64,000 bases of DNA, taken from NCBI RefSeq assembly GCF_014189455.1, contig NZ_CP050296.1:2786001-2850000 (forward strand). Direction: 5' to 3'. Positions 53,411-64,000 of this stretch are shown in pieces. Both the position numbers and the translations under genes were made by a program. Within the stretch, counting starts at the first letter, position 1; each line of letters begins with the position of its first letter. The stretch comes from Mesorhizobium huakuii. GTDB taxonomy: Bacteria > Pseudomonadota > Alphaproteobacteria > Rhizobiales > Rhizobiaceae. The notes under the pieces are model-generated. The model saw only the letters and a list, made by a program, of their open reading frames with translations, had not been told where the DNA came from and did not search any database.

Positions 53411-54805
53411 TCAAATATGCAGCGCGTGCCCGAGCGCCTTCAGCGCCGCTTCCTGGAATCCCTCGCCCTGCGTCGGATGCGCATGGATGGTTCCGGCGAT
53501 ATCCTCCAGCCGCGCGCCCATCTCAAGCGCCAGGCCAAACGACGCCGCCAGCTCCGACACGCCCTGCCCGACCGCCTGGATGCCGAGCACCAGATGGTTG
53601 TCCGCCCGCGCCACGACGCGGACGAAACCATCTTCGCCGAGCTTCGTCATCGCCCGCCCATTGGCGGCGAACGGGAACAGCCCGATCTTGATCTCACCCT
53701 GAGCCTTGGCCTCTTCCGGCGACAGCCCCGCCGTCACCAGTTCCGGATCGGTGAAGCAGACGGCGGGGATTGAACGCTTGTCCCAGCTGCGCTTGTGGCC
53801 GGCGACGATCTCGGCGACCATTTCGCCTTGCGCCATCGCCCGATGCGCCAGCATCGGCTCGCCGGTGACGTCGCCGATGGCAAAAATGCCGCGCATCGAG
53901 CTGCGGCACTGGTCGTCGATCTTGATGAATTTGCCTGCCATATCGAGGTCGATCTGGTCGAGGCCCCAGCCCTCCGTCACCGGCTTGCGTCCGACTGTCA
54001 CCAGGATCTTGTCGGCGGCGACCTTGGCATTCTTGCCGTCCGCGGTCTCGACCAGCAGCGCGTCGCCCTTGGTCGACAATCCCTTGGCCTTGGCCCCTGT
54101 CATCACCTCGATACCGAGCGCGGCGAGCCGCTTGACCACCGGCCGGGTCAGCTCGGCATCATACTGCGCCAGCACGCGTGGCAAGGCCTCGACCACGGTG
54201 ACGTCGGCGCCCATCTTGGCAAAGGCCATGCCAAGCTCAAGCCCGATATAGCCGCCGCCGACCACCGCAAGTTTCTTGGGGACCGCACTCAAAGCCAGCG
54301 CATCGGTGGACGAGATCACAGGACCGCCAAAGGGCAGGAACGACAATTCGACCGGCGCCGAGCCGGTGGCGATGACGATCGTTTCGGCTCGGATCACCTG
54401 GCTTCCCGTCTCGGTCTCGACCTCGACGGTCTTGCCGTCACGGAACGTCGCCCAGCCATGAACCGTCTTCACCCCGGCCTTCTTCAACAGACCAGCGACG
54501 CCGCTGTTGAGCCGGCTGACGATGCCGTCCTTCCAGGCGACGGTTTTGCCGAGGTCGAGCACGGGTGCCGAGACCGAAATGCCGAGCGGGCTCTTGCCGC
54601 CGGCCATGTGCGCGACCTTCTCGAACTCCTCCGCCGCATGGATCAGCGCCTTGGAGGGGATGCAGCCGACATTGAGGCAGGTGCCGCCCGGTTTGCCGGC
54701 TTCGACGATCACCGTGTCGACGCCGAGCTGGCCGGCACGGATGGCGCAGACATAACCGCCCGGACCGGCGCCGATGACGAGCAGCTTGCAGGAGATTTCT
54801 TTCAT
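53411..54805 (-). CDS. lpdA: Dihydrolipoyl dehydrogenase (E3)
   Basis: A 464-residue FAD disulfide reductase that reoxidises the lipoyl group of the E2 subunit with NAD+. The FAD motif [13 protein letters not shown] is at residues 10-22, the redox cysteines in [15 protein letters not shown] (C43, C48), the NAD motif [12 protein letters not shown], the second FAD motif [15 protein letters not shown], and the C-terminal catalytic histidine segment [14 protein letters not shown] 54805 follows AAGGA at 8 bases; the longer frame to 54940 runs into a family A repeat. It is the last gene of the branched-chain 2-oxoacid dehydrogenase operon. IS copy 1 begins 24 bp beyond its stop. Confidence 0.93.
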   Translation of the reverse strand: MKEISCKLLVIGAGPGGYVCAIRAGQLGVDTVIVEAGKPGGTCLNVGCIPSKALIHAAEEFEKVAHMAGGKSPLGISVSAPVLDLGKTVAWKDGIVSRLNSGVAGLLKKAGVKTVHGWATFRDGKTVEVETETGSQVIRAETIVIATGSAPVELSFLPFGGPVISSTDALALSAVPKKLAVVGGGYIGLELGMAFAKMGADVTVVEALPRVLAQYDAELTRPVVKRLAALGIEVMTGAKAKGLSTKGDALLVETADGKNAKVAADKILVTVGRKPVTEGWGLDQIDLDMAGKFIKIDDQCRSSMRGIFAIGDVTGEPMLAHRAMAQGEMVAEIVAGHKRSWDKRSIPAVCFTDPELVTAGLSPEEAKAQGEIKIGLFPFAANGRAMTKLGEDGFVRVVARADNHLVLGIQAVGQGVSELAASFGLALEMGARLEDIAGTIHAHPTQGEGFQEAALKALGHALHI

Positions 54806-54835
54806 GTTGGCAATCCTTTCGGCGATGGCGGCCGC

Positions 54836-54992
54836 ACGCCTTCCCTTCTCCCCTTGTGGGAGAAGGTGGATCGGCGCGTCAGCGCCGAGACGGTTGAGGG
54901 GTGTTCCAGCGGAGTGAGGCGTCGGCGTTCCCTGGAGCACCCCTCATCCGTCGCCTTCGGCGACACCTTCTCCCACAAGGGGAGAAGGGGGA
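54836..54992. repeat. Family A palindromic repeat inside the dehydrogenase operon
   Basis: CCTTCTCCCC-TTGTG-GGAGAAGG and CCTTCTCCC-ACAAG-GGGAGAAGG modules, with GGCGCGTCAGCGCC and GTCGCCTTCGGCGAC hairpins, between the E2 and E3 genes. Being inside an operon, it would be transcribed and could shape the mRNA or set the relative level of E3. Confidence 0.65.
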
Positions 54993-55043
54993 GCCTGGAT
55001 CTCGACGCCTCGCGCTTCGCCACCAACCCCATCGCCATCGCCC

Positions 55044-56357
55044 TCAATCCACGAAAATCAGCGCCGGCGTTTCCAGCAGCGCCTTGATGCGCTGCACGAA
55101 CACCGCGGCGTCCCAGCCGTCGATCACCCGGTGGTCGAAGCTCGACGACAGGTTCATCATCTTGCGTGGGATGAACTGCGTGCCGTCCCACATCGGCCGC
55201 ACCATCATCTTGTTGACGCCGATGATCGCCACTTCCGGATGGTTGATGACCGGCGTGGTCGCGATGCCGCCCATGGCGCCGAGCGAGGTGATGGTGATGG
55301 TCGAGCCGGACAGCTCGTCACGTGTCGCCGTGCCGGACTTGGCGGCCTCGGCCAGCCTGTTGACCTCGGCGCCGCAATCCCAGATGTCGCGCGCCTCAGC
55401 ATGCTTGACGACAGGCACCACCAGCCCTGACGGCGTCTGCGCGGCGATGCCGATATGAATGCCGCCATGCTGGTGGATGATGCCGGCCTCGTCGTCGAAC
55501 AGCGAATTGAGCTGGGGCTGGTCCGCGATCGCCTTGACCATCGCCCGCATCAGGAACGGCAGCAGCGTCAGCTTCGGCCTGTCGGCCCGCTTCTCCTTGT
55601 TGAGCGCGGCGCGCAAGTCTTCGAGCGCGGTGACGTCGATCTCCTCGACATAGGTGATGTGCGGGATGCGCGACTTGGACAGCGTCATCTTCTCGGCGAT
55701 CTTGCGCCGCAAGCCCACCACTTTGATGTCCTCGACGGCATCGTTGCGGGCGAGGCCCGATGCCTTGGCGACCTGCGGGCCGCGTGCCAGGAACGCCTCG
55801 ATGTCCTCATGGCCGATGCGCCCGGCCGGGCCACTTCCCGCGACTTGCCTCAGATCGATGCCGGCTTCTCTCGCCCGTAGCCGCACGGCAGGCGACGCCA
55901 ACGGCTTTTCACCCTCCGGGCGCGGGGCGCCGGAGACGGACGGACGTCCGGTGCTTTTCGAGACGGCCGGGGCGGATTTCGTCTCCGGAGCAGCGACCTT
56001 TGGCGGGGCCTTCGCGCTCGGCGCGGCGCTCTCGGGCTTCGGCGTCGGAAGCTTGGTCGGCGGTTCGGCAGCCACCGCTTCCACCTCACCACTCTGCGGC
56101 TTTACATTGCCCTCACCCGCCACTTTCAGCCGCACGATCGGCGAACCGATCGCAACGGTGTCGCCGATCTCGGCGCCCAGCCACAGGATCTCGCCATCGA
56201 CCGGCGACGGAATCTCGACCGTCGCCTTGTCGGTCATGACGGCGGCAAGCACCGTGTCCTCGCGCACAATGTCGCCGATCTTGACGTGCCATTCGACCAG
56301 TTCGGCCTCGGCGACACCCTCGCCGACATCGGGCAGCTTGATGATGTGCTCGCCCAT
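55044..56357 (-). CDS. bkdB: Dihydrolipoamide acyltransferase (E2), branched-chain type
   Basis: A 437-residue E2. The lipoyl domain (1-80) carries the modified lysine K44 in MTDKATVEIP. A proline/alanine linker follows, then the E3/E1-binding domain (ASPAVRLRAREAGIDLRQVAGSGPAGRIGHEDIEAFL pattern, here split as ASPAVRLRAREAGID and GPAGRIGHEDIEAFL). The catalytic domain contains the DHRxxDG motif SSSFDHRVIDGWDAA. It transfers the branched acyl group from lipoate to CoA and forms the complex core. One base separates it from the E1beta stop. Confidence 0.92.
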   Translation of the reverse strand: MGEHIIKLPDVGEGVAEAELVEWHVKIGDIVREDTVLAAVMTDKATVEIPSPVDGEILWLGAEIGDTVAIGSPIVRLKVAGEGNVKPQSGEVEAVAAEPPTKLPTPKPESAAPSAKAPPKVAAPETKSAPAVSKSTGRPSVSGAPRPEGEKPLASPAVRLRAREAGIDLRQVAGSGPAGRIGHEDIEAFLARGPQVAKASGLARNDAVEDIKVVGLRRKIAEKMTLSKSRIPHITYVEEIDVTALEDLRAALNKEKRADRPKLTLLPFLMRAMVKAIADQPQLNSLFDDEAGIIHQHGGIHIGIAAQTPSGLVVPVVKHAEARDIWDCGAEVNRLAEAAKSGTATRDELSGSTITITSLGAMGGIATTPVINHPEVAIIGVNKMMVRPMWDGTQFIPRKMMNLSSSFDHRVIDGWDAAVFVQRIKALLETPALIFVD

Positions 56358-56358
56358 G

Positions 56359-59233
<2,875 letters not shown>

Positions 59234-60387
59234 CAGGGCTATCGCATATGAGCGATTGCCTGGATGAGATAGTCGTCATTCCAAGCGCATTTCTTGATGC
59301 GGTGGCTAATGGGGACTTTGTCGATGTCGGCGGCCTGAAGGATATTTCTGGCGATGCGGTTGATGAGGGCGGTGTTGGCGGGAGCGTTGTCCTTGCGGGC
59401 ACGACTGAGGTCCTCGTGCAGATGAACGTCGAGCATCCAGTGCAGTGCGTTCTCGATCTGCCAATGGGCTCTGGTGAGGTCGATCGCCTGCTGTGGCGAC
59501 AGCAGCGTTGAGGCCATGAACAGGCGCGTCAGCGGCTCGGCCTGATCGCGCCGGCTGGTGATGCGGATGAAGGCCTTGTGCCCCGGCATCATTGGTTCAG
59601 CCGCCACCACGACCTCTGCCTGCCGCCATTCGTTGCGGCCATGGCTGGTCTCGGGCCGCTCAGTGACGGCGGGAGTGGTCTGGGCCAGTTGTTGATTGGC
59701 CCGAGCCAACCAATGCCGGCGGTTTCCCTTGAGTGCGAGCAGATAGTCGCCGCCGCGCTGAATGATGGCCTTGGCCATGCGCGTGTGGCAGTGGAGGGCA
59801 TCGGCCGTGACCAATCGGCCAGTAAGATCAATGAGTTCGACGACCTTGAGGGCAGCCTCGACCTCATTGTCTTCGTCGCCGGGCGAGACCGCCGCCAAAC
59901 ACAGCCGCGTCTGGCTGGCAAAGGCCGACACCGTCAGGGGCGGGCTGGCCGCAAGGCCTTTCTCATAGGCCCGCCGCAGCGCCTTGCCATCAAGTGCGAC
60001 CACACCCTGACGTGCCTGGGCAAAGCCTGCGGCAAAGGCGGCGAACGCCCGTCCCAAGGCCTCCGGATCGAGCAGGCGCAACAGCCGCGAGAAGGTGTCG
60101 TGGCTAGGCGCCTCCTCATAGTCGATCAAGCGCGACAGCGCCTGTTTGCGCTCTTGCGCGAACAACGAAAACTCCGTTGCGCTGGTCGCGCCACACAGGC
60201 TCGCAGCGATCATCATCACGATCAGGTCGCCAAGCCGATGTGTGGCGTTGGCCGCGCGCGGATCAGGCACCGTACCGAAATAGCTCTCAAGGCTGGTAAT
60301 GGCAGTCACTCCTCGCTGGACTGCCTTCCCAAAGAATCCCTTCTCAAACCAACTTCAAGCCCAAAATCGCCATATGCGATTCCCCTG
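59234..60387 (-). mobile_element. ISAs1-family insertion sequence, copy 2 (1,154 bp)
   Basis: Same ends (CAGGGCTATCGCATATG left; CAGGGGAATCGCATATG on the other strand at right), length and orientation as copy 1, exactly 7,000 bp further on. The flanks differ: CCCTCCGGAG on the left and CCCGTCGACC on the right, so there is no target duplication. Both flanks are family A repeats of different subtypes, which points to recombination after insertion. Confidence 0.93.
59239..60309 (-). CDS. ISAs1-family transposase, copy 2
   Basis: A 356-residue transposase with the same DDE positions as copy 1 and no disruption. The two differences (G in LALKGNRRHW and P in TERPETSH) are single-base substitutions, so the two insertions are recent relative to each other. 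It should be functional. The start ATG 60309 gives MTAITSLESYFG. Confidence 0.93.
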   Translation of the reverse strand: MTAITSLESYFGTVPDPRAANATHRLGDLIVMMIAASLCGATSATEFSLFAQERKQALSRLIDYEEAPSHDTFSRLLRLLDPEALGRAFAAFAAGFAQARQGVVALDGKALRRAYEKGLAASPPLTVSAFASQTRLCLAAVSPGDEDNEVEAALKVVELIDLTGRLVTADALHCHTRMAKAIIQRGGDYLLALKGNRRHWLARANQQLAQTTPAVTERPETSHGRNEWRQAEVVVAAEPMMPGHKAFIRITSRRDQAEPLTRLFMASTLLSPQQAIDLTRAHWQIENALHWMLDVHLHEDLSRARKDNAPANTALINRIARNILQAADIDKVPISHRIKKCAWNDDYLIQAIAHMR

Positions 60388-60438
60388 CCCGTCGACCGGA
60401 GGAGAGGTCTCGAGCGAAGCTCGACGGAGTGGGGGGCG
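60388..60438. repeat. Family A repeat fragment right of IS copy 2
   Basis: CCCGTCGACCGGAGGAGAGG followed by CTCGAGCGAAGCTCGA. It begins mid-module at the IS end, and the part to its left is missing, unlike at copy 1. Confidence 0.6.
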
Positions 60439-60592
60439 ACCTGGCTCGGGCGTGTCATTTCAAGCCGGTGCGATGCCTCGCCCTGAGGCTCCGCGGTGAA
60501 TTGCCTTCGGCGGCGATGCGCCCCGGCGATTCAAGTTGCACCTCCCAACCCCCAAAACCTATCCTGATGGTATTGTTCGTGAGAGGAATAAC

Positions 60593-61498
60593 ATGGAAGG
60601 ACGATCGAGAGCTTTTGTCGCTTTGGCGATCATGGCATTTCTGACCGGGCTCGGTCGACCGGCATTCGCCCAGTCGAAGTCAGACGATTGCATGAGCATT
60701 TTTTATCGTACGAAGGATGCTGCCTGCCTCGACCGTCTCGTCGCCACCCTGGACAATGCTCCGCCCCGGATCGACAATGGAGCGATCATCGGATTTTTCG
60801 CAGCGTTGTTTGACAGCGCGCCGGAGCTGCGTCGAAAACTGCTAGATGAAGTGCGTTCCGATCGCGCGGCTGAGTTCTATCTGGTCGCACTTCGCAGAGC
60901 TGGCCTGGCAGACGAAGTGCGTCGTTTCGCGTCGACCCGTAAGCTGGAGGATGCTGCACCAGCCGACGTCACGCCGCTGAGAACGGTGATGCCCGTCTTG
61001 GTCGCGCTGGACAATGATCTGCTGATTGGCGCCTACATGGCGACTGGAGACTTGTCCTACATCGATCATATTCTGGAAAATCTTCGAACCAGCCGTGACG
61101 GCATGGCTGCGGACGCGATCCGGATTGGTCTTGTCATGGGAAAGTTCGGGGGCGCAGGGGCCCCGGGCCGCCGCAACATCATGATTATCGCTGCTTGCTG
61201 GAAATATGGATGCCCCAAGAGTCAGGCCTCCAAGGATATGATGCGTACGCTAACGATGGCATCGGCTGTATGGGCCATAGGATCGCTGGCGAAGAACGAC
61301 GTTGCGATCAAACAGGAGCTGGATCGGTTCTTTCAGACCGACTCTCGTTTGGCCGCCATTTTCGCAAAAGAGCAGAATGCCTTCACCAATTATCTGACCT
61401 TGGTGACCTTATGGACGGTCAAGAAAGACCAATCGCTCGACGCGGCATTGACAGACTACGAACGCCTCGGGGCTGCCGATAGCATGCTCAAGCCCTGA
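60593..61498 (+). CDS. Exported protein of unknown function
   Basis: A 301-residue protein with a signal peptide (core AFVALAIMAFLTGLGRPAFA, cleavage before QSKSDD). The mature part is helical and contains two cysteine pairs (DDCMSIF / DAACLDR and IAACWKYGCPKSQ), suggesting disulfides in the periplasm. Repeating helix pairs (APELRRKLLDEVRSDRAA, GLADEVRRFASTRKLED) hint at a HEAT/TPR-like solenoid. I do not recognise a family. ATG 60593 follows GAGAGG with 6 bases spacing. Base composition is somewhat less GC-rich than holA. It is 89 bp upstream of holA, where lptE is usual in related genomes. Confidence 0.7.
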   Translation: MEGRSRAFVALAIMAFLTGLGRPAFAQSKSDDCMSIFYRTKDAACLDRLVATLDNAPPRIDNGAIIGFFAALFDSAPELRRKLLDEVRSDRAAEFYLVALRRAGLADEVRRFASTRKLEDAAPADVTPLRTVMPVLVALDNDLLIGAYMATGDLSYIDHILENLRTSRDGMAADAIRIGLVMGKFGGAGAPGRRNIMIIAACWKYGCPKSQASKDMMRTLTMASAVWAIGSLAKNDVAIKQELDRFFQTDSRLAAIFAKEQNAFTNYLTLVTLWTVKKDQSLDAALTDYERLGAADSMLKP

Positions 61499-61587
61499 CA
61501 GCCTCCTGCAACCCTCCGAGGACAAGAAATAGCGGCCGGCACCAAGGGCTTGTTCACCCGGCGCTCGTGGCATGCTAACCACCCACC

Positions 61588-62631
61588 ATGGCACAGAAGA
61601 AAGCTTTCGAGGTCGATTCCTGGCTCGCGCGGCCCGATCCGCGTATCTCGATCGTCCTGCTCTACGGCCCCGATCGCGGGCTTGTTTCCGAGCGCGCAAA
61701 GGCCTTTGCCGAAAAGACCGGCCTGCCGCTCGACGATCCGTTCTCCGTGGTTCGGCTCGAGGGTTCGGAGGTCGATCGCGACGAGGGCCGCCTGCTCGAT
61801 GAAGCCCGCACCGTGCCGATGTTTTCAGATCGTCGGCTGCTCTGGGTGCGCAACGCCACTGGCCAGAAGGCGCTGGCCGAGGACGTCAAGGCGCTGACAG
61901 CGGAGCCGGCACGGGATGCCATCATCCTGATCGAGGCCGGTGACCTGAAGAAAGGTGTCGGCCTGCGCGCCGTGGTCGAGGGCGCGGACAACGCCATGGC
62001 GCTGCCTTGCTACGCCGACGAGGCCCGCGACATCGACACGGTCATCGACGATGAGCTGCGCAAGGCCGGCATATCGATGACGTTGGAGGCCAGACAAGCG
62101 CTGCGCCGCAATCTCGGCGGCGACCGGCTGGCCTCGCGCGGCGAGATCGAAAAGCTCATCCTTTACGCCCACGGCCAGAAGGAGATCGGGCTGGAAGAGG
62201 TGAGAGCGATGTCAGGCGACGTGTCCGGCGCCTCGTTCGACGACGCCGTCGACGCGCTGCTCGAAGGCAAGGTCGGCGACTTCGACACCGCCTTCACCCG
62301 CCACTGCCAGTCCGGCGGCCCGCCCTTCCTGGTGCTGTCCTCGGCCATGCGGCAGTTGCAGCAGATCCAGGTCATGCGCGTCCAGATGGACTCTGCCGGC
62401 CGCAATGCCGCTTCGGTCGTTGCCGGCGCGCGCCCGCCGGTTTTCTTTTCGCGGCGCAAGCTGGTGGAGAAGGCGTTGGAGCGCTGGAGCAGCGACGCGC
62501 TCAGCCGCGCGCTGACCCGGCTGCAAACCGCGGTGCTGCAGACCCGCAAACGGCCCGATCTGTCCGTCGCGCTGGCGCGTCAGGCGCTGCTCGGCATTGC
62601 GGTGGAAAGCGCGAGGCTGGGGCAAAGGTAG
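61588..62631 (+). CDS. holA: DNA polymerase III subunit delta
   Basis: A 347-residue clamp-loader subunit that opens the beta clamp. It begins with the family segment FEVDSWLARPDPRISIVLLYGPDRGLVSERA, followed by DEARTVPMFSDRRLLWVRNA, LIEAGDLKKGVGLRAVVE, the PCYADEARDIDTVID region, ALRRNLGGDRLASRGEIEKL and a C-terminal helical collar (FSRRKLVEKALERWSSDALSRAL). Full length for the family. ATG 61588 is the only sensible start. It is followed by the convergent DUF2182 gene. Confidence 0.93.
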   Translation: MAQKKAFEVDSWLARPDPRISIVLLYGPDRGLVSERAKAFAEKTGLPLDDPFSVVRLEGSEVDRDEGRLLDEARTVPMFSDRRLLWVRNATGQKALAEDVKALTAEPARDAIILIEAGDLKKGVGLRAVVEGADNAMALPCYADEARDIDTVIDDELRKAGISMTLEARQALRRNLGGDRLASRGEIEKLILYAHGQKEIGLEEVRAMSGDVSGASFDDAVDALLEGKVGDFDTAFTRHCQSGGPPFLVLSSAMRQLQQIQVMRVQMDSAGRNAASVVAGARPPVFFSRRKLVEKALERWSSDALSRALTRLQTAVLQTRKRPDLSVALARQALLGIAVESARLGQR

Positions 62632-62667
62632 GAGAGCGATCCCCCGCTTTTCGGCGCCGCGCGCTGG

Positions 62668-63455
62668 TCAATTCATCATCATGGCGCCCGCCGGCTGGAA
62701 GGTTGGCAGCGCCTGCGGAAAGACCAGCACCGCCGCGCCGTAAAGCAGCATTGCGACACCCGACACCTTTGCGATCCTATCTCCCGACGGCAGGGTCTTT
62801 TCCGCAAAGATCAGCAAGGTGACCACGGCCATGGCGGCGACGTTCATGATCCCGAGCGGAAACAGGGCGAAGAACAAAAGCCAGCAGCAGCCCAGGCAGA
62901 AAAGTCCATGCTCCAGGCCCATGCGAACCGCGCCCCAGTAACCATCGCGCCATGAGGTCAGGATGAAGCCGATCGGCGTGCGGCATTTGGCCAGACACAG
63001 ATCCTTCAGCGGCGAGAGTTGATAGGCGCCGGCAATCATCAGCAGCGCGCCGCCGATGCGCGCGGCCGCCGCCGTCGACAATCCCACATGCCCGGCAAGC
63101 ATCTCCGCACCCGCCGCACCGGCAAAGGCGACAACCCCCATCACCCCCAAACCAACATGTACCCGGCGACGAACACCCAGCTCGAGACAAAGGTCTCGCC
63201 CCGGCCCTGTTTGCCGGCCTGGACCCGGTGAAACGTCAGGATCATCGGCGCCGCCGTCGGAAACATCATGGCAATCATCATGATCATCCAGACGGCAAGA
63301 AACAGCGGCGCCTGCATGCCCATGGTGAGCGCTTGCATGTCCATGCGCATGTCGGCGTCCATGCCCATCCGCTGCCGGACAAGCAGGGTCCATGCCGCCG
63401 CGGCGATCGCGATCAGCAGCGCGAGAATGATGTATCGCTGCAACGTTTGCGCCAT
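62668..63455 (-). CDS. DUF2182 family membrane protein (metal-binding-type), frameshifted
   Basis: About 262 residues when corrected, with six or more membrane segments. The N-terminal frame (63455 to a stop at 63141) gives LQRYIILALLIAIAAAAWTL, AVWMIMMIAMMFPTAAPMIL and FVAGYMLVWG, then stops. The C-terminal frame continues VMGVVAFAGAAGAEML, LSPLKDLCLAKCRTPIGF, GLEHGLFCLGCCWLLFFAL to the stop at 62668. One missing base in the C run at 63144-63148 (G on the coding strand) explains it. The DLCLAKC and CLGCCW cysteine motifs are typical of DUF2182. It is paired with the DUF1326 gene upstream. Confidence 0.82.
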
Positions 63456-63488
63456 GGACGGATACGTCCCGTGCTATGCGGCCACCGG

Positions 63489-64000
63489 TTACTGCTGGCC
63501 GGACCAGTTGATCGGGGCGTAATGTCCGTTGCGGCGGGAATTGTCCCAGCTCATGCCATGGTCGCTGAATGTGCTGCCTTGCGACCCCATCGCCAGAGCG
63601 AGCCAGTCGGGATTGACGGGATGGCCGGTGGCCGCCCACATCTGCCCGTCCTCGCGCATGGTCGGCAGCGGCTCGACCGCCATATGCATGACGCCCGCAA
63701 TCTCGGCCGACCGCTTCTTGCCGTCTATCCGGTAGTCTATCGGCACCTTCTTGGCGCCGAGGTTCGTGCCGATCATGGGTGCCAGCACCGCCATCGGGCC
63801 GCCCGCGGCACCAGTAAAGATGGCACCCAGCGCCTCGGTTTGCCTGTCATCGGCCCGTTCGTCGATATAGGCGGCGGCCGTCCAATTGCCGTCCGCCATC
63901 GGACCCGGCGTGTGAGCGACCATCGCGACACTGAGCCCATCCAATCGGACGTCGCCGTAATTGCCCGTATCGATATGAAAGACCAGACCGACGTCGCAAA
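63489..64000 (-). CDS. DUF1326 domain-containing protein (5' end beyond window)
   Basis: The 3' 170 codons of a DUF1326 gene. Translating through to the window edge gives CDVGLVFHIDTGNYGDVRLD followed by GLSVAMVAHTPGPMADGNW, the family core. Next come AIFTGAAGGPMAVLAPMIG, DYRIDGKKRSAEIAG and the C-terminal GSTFSDHGMSWDNSRRNGHY. The reading frame has no break up to 64000, so the start lies outside the window. DUF1326 and DUF2182 genes are commonly adjacent; the function of the pair is unknown. It lies 33 bases upstream of the DUF2182 start. Confidence 0.85.
   Translation of the reverse strand, partial: CDVGLVFHIDTGNYGDVRLDGLSVAMVAHTPGPMADGNWTAAAYIDERADDRQTEALGAIFTGAAGGPMAVLAPMIGTNLGAKKVPIDYRIDGKKRSAEIAGVMHMAVEPLPTMREDGQMWAATGHPVNPDWLALAMGSQGSTFSDHGMSWDNSRRNGHYAPINWSGQQ

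Noticed and set aside
52578..53702. Plus-strand frames of 300-374 codons opposite the transposases (also 59578-60486)
   Set aside because: Exact antisense of the transposase genes; duplicated only because the IS is duplicated.

Overview
The window reads as a chromosomal segment of a high-GC alphaproteobacterium of the order Hyphomicrobiales, most likely Mesorhizobium or a close relative. This rests on gene content (imuA-imuB-dnaE2 behind a GTTC-N7-GTTC SOS box, IalB-family protein, SapC, DUF1344, Trm112, PrdX-type editing protein), on codon and base composition, and on the many short palindromic intergenic repeats of the kind common in rhizobial genomes. No database search was run; all names are by recognition.

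Layout. 1-7.5 kb: housekeeping genes (CitE-like lyase, DUF1737, DUF6916, SapC, a methyltransferase, tRNA-Gly(GCC), a tRNA-editing protein, a thioredoxin-TPR chaperedoxin, a Lon-N-like protein, Trm112). 7.5-13.4 kb: SOS mutagenesis operon imuA-imuB-dnaE2 on the minus strand with a clear LexA box. 13.4-15.1 kb: a lower-GC DUF3800 gene bracketed by an imperfect direct repeat, then a zincin metallopeptidase. 15.4-32.8 kb: a surface/extracellular island with a GNAT acetyltransferase, a PLL-like beta-propeller protein, three tandem phage-tail-collar (MdpB-like) proteins and a 13-kb gene for a 4,343-residue protein that looks like an inverse autotransporter with a beta-helix passenger, then a divergent IalB-family gene. 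33.2-41.8 kb: metabolic genes (M24 peptidase, FAD monooxygenase, metallohydrolase, RidA, NTF2-like protein, C39-like peptidase, ICMT-like methyltransferase). 41.8-50.3 kb: a membrane protein, a two-component system, an exported protein and a Lol/Mac-type ABC exporter, a DUF1344 protein, and the amputated 3' end of a second histidine kinase. 50.4-52.1 kb: Lrp regulator divergent from a saccharopine-dehydrogenase-like gene. 52.2-60.4 kb: a branched-chain 2-oxoacid dehydrogenase operon (E1alpha-E1beta-E2-E3) bracketed by two nearly identical ISAs1-family insertion sequences whose left ends lie exactly 7,000 bp apart. 60.5-64 kb: exported protein, holA, and a DUF2182/DUF1326 pair running off the window.

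Two messages stand out. First, the giant protein has an N-terminal intimin-type barrel and no C-terminal barrel, but carries a beta-helix instead of Ig-like domains. Second, six otherwise healthy genes (imuA, M24 peptidase, histidine kinase, second ABC ATPase, bkd E1alpha, DUF2182) are each broken by a single-base indel, mostly in G/C or T runs. Undoing each one restores the conserved C-terminus or a classic stop/start overlap. This pattern suggests uncorrected sequencing errors more than gene decay, so these six should be treated as probably intact genes until reads are checked.
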